Shown one piece after another: positions 12,301 to 12,468 of a DNA stretch of 12,468 nt; position 1 is the stretch's first letter; each line of letters starts with the position of its first letter. Source of the DNA: Flavobacteriaceae bacterium (lineage in GTDB: Bacteria > Bacteroidota > Bacteroidia > Flavobacteriales > Flavobacteriaceae); assembly GCA_947377425.1 (NCBI GenBank), contig CANCFZ010000051.1, forward strand, positions 1 to 12,468, read 5' to 3'. Made by a program: the position numbers and the translations under genes. The notes under the pieces were generated by a model. The model did not search any database. It was not told the origin of the DNA and saw only the letters and a list, made by a program, of their open reading frames with translations.

Positions 12301-12328
12301 CCTCGTACTTCTTACTTCTACCCTCGTA
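12301..12328. repeat. four heptamer units CCTCGTA/CTTCTTA between permease and small membrane gene
   Basis: Four consecutive 7-base units: CCTCGTA, CTTCTTA, CTTCTAC and again CCTCGTA. On the minus strand, the direction of the flanking genes, it reads as TACGAGG/TAGAAG-type units placed after the permease stop codon. It is another member of the 7-base-period arrays seen in other gaps of this window. Confidence 0.75.
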
Positions 12329-12336
12329 CCTATAAT

Positions 12337-12468
12337 TTACATTCCACTTCGAATAGCTTCCACAGGATCTAATTTAGAAGCAGAAATGGCTGGCAAAATC
12401 CCAGATAAAACACCAACTATTATAGACAATCCAGAACCAATAAGAATATTCCAAAAACTTAATATAAA
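12337..12468 (-). CDS. C-terminal end of an FtsX/MacB-like ABC transporter permease (partial)
   Basis: The last 43 codons of a minus-strand gene that continues beyond the window edge. The translation shows a membrane helix (FWNILIGSGLSIIVGVLSG) followed by LPAISASKLDPVEAIRSGM and a TAA stop. This is the standard ending of FtsX-domain permeases (MacB, LolC/E type: G-x-x-PA-x-x-A-x-x-L-x-P-x-EA-[IL]-R). Such permeases work with an ATPase in mechanotransmission, drug or peptide export, or lipoprotein release; which applies cannot be told from this piece. The unknown small membrane gene follows on the same strand. Confidence 0.85.
   Translation of the reverse strand, partial: FILSFWNILIGSGLSIIVGVLSGILPAISASKLDPVEAIRSGM

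Noticed and set aside
851..12328. The tandem arrays as a CRISPR or as an insertion-sequence remnant
   Set aside because: Units are only 7-8 bases with no spacers, and there are no terminal inverted repeats, target duplications or transposase fragments near them.

Overview
The window looks like the chromosome of a member of the Bacteroidota, most likely Flavobacterium or a close relative. The reasons are the strong A+T richness, perfect TAnnTTTG promoter -7 boxes (5071, 7273, 9859), the near absence of Shine-Dalgarno sequences, and clade-typical proteins: a PorT-like type IX secretion barrel, a lipoprotein TamA homologue (TamL type), a 2TM-domain protein, and a bifunctional nuclease carrying a UVR tail. 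I see no insertion sequence, phage gene, tRNA, rRNA or CRISPR array. No gene-free stretch exceeds 300 bases; the longest is 3963-4200.

Layout. Positions 104-1903 hold etfB and etfA (electron transfer flavoprotein), closed by a strong hairpin terminator at 1925-1966. Next come a bifunctional nuclease-UVR protein (2064-2693) and thymidylate synthase with a GTG start (2782-3606), closed by a bidirectional terminator. A small glycogen-binding-domain protein lies on the minus strand (3666-3962). A 238-base divergent intergenic region with a perfect 18-base palindrome separates it from a 2TM-domain membrane protein that overlaps dihydrofolate reductase by one base (4201-5015). A fresh promoter drives the menaquinone methyltransferase ubiE/menG and then porT (5101-6538). 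A TrmH/SpoU RNA methyltransferase on the minus strand (6535-7263) overlaps porT tail to tail by four bases and faces a TamL-type outer-membrane assembly lipoprotein (7299-9845, TTG start) head to head. Class II fructose-bisphosphate aldolase and acetyl-CoA carboxylase beta follow (9895-11894), closed by a hairpin. Two minus-strand genes end the window: a small unknown membrane protein, and the last 43 codons of an FtsX/MacB-like ABC permease.

How the genes work together. This is a housekeeping region. ThyA makes dihydrofolate, which the nearby DHFR reduces. ETF and menaquinone synthesis both serve the respiratory quinone pool. PorT and the TamL-like protein both belong to outer-membrane secretion or assembly. 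Aldolase and AccD are central carbon and fatty-acid enzymes.

I found no convincing new multi-gene system. The most interesting layer is between the genes: several gaps between co-directional genes carry degenerate tandem arrays with a 7- or 8-base period. The unit sequence differs from gap to gap, but one composite cassette occurs twice, before etfA and before thyA. The other points worth a look are the 18-base palindrome with a central CG, an AccD that has lost all four zinc-ribbon cysteines, and an EtfA with Lys where ETFs usually carry a flavin-contacting Arg.
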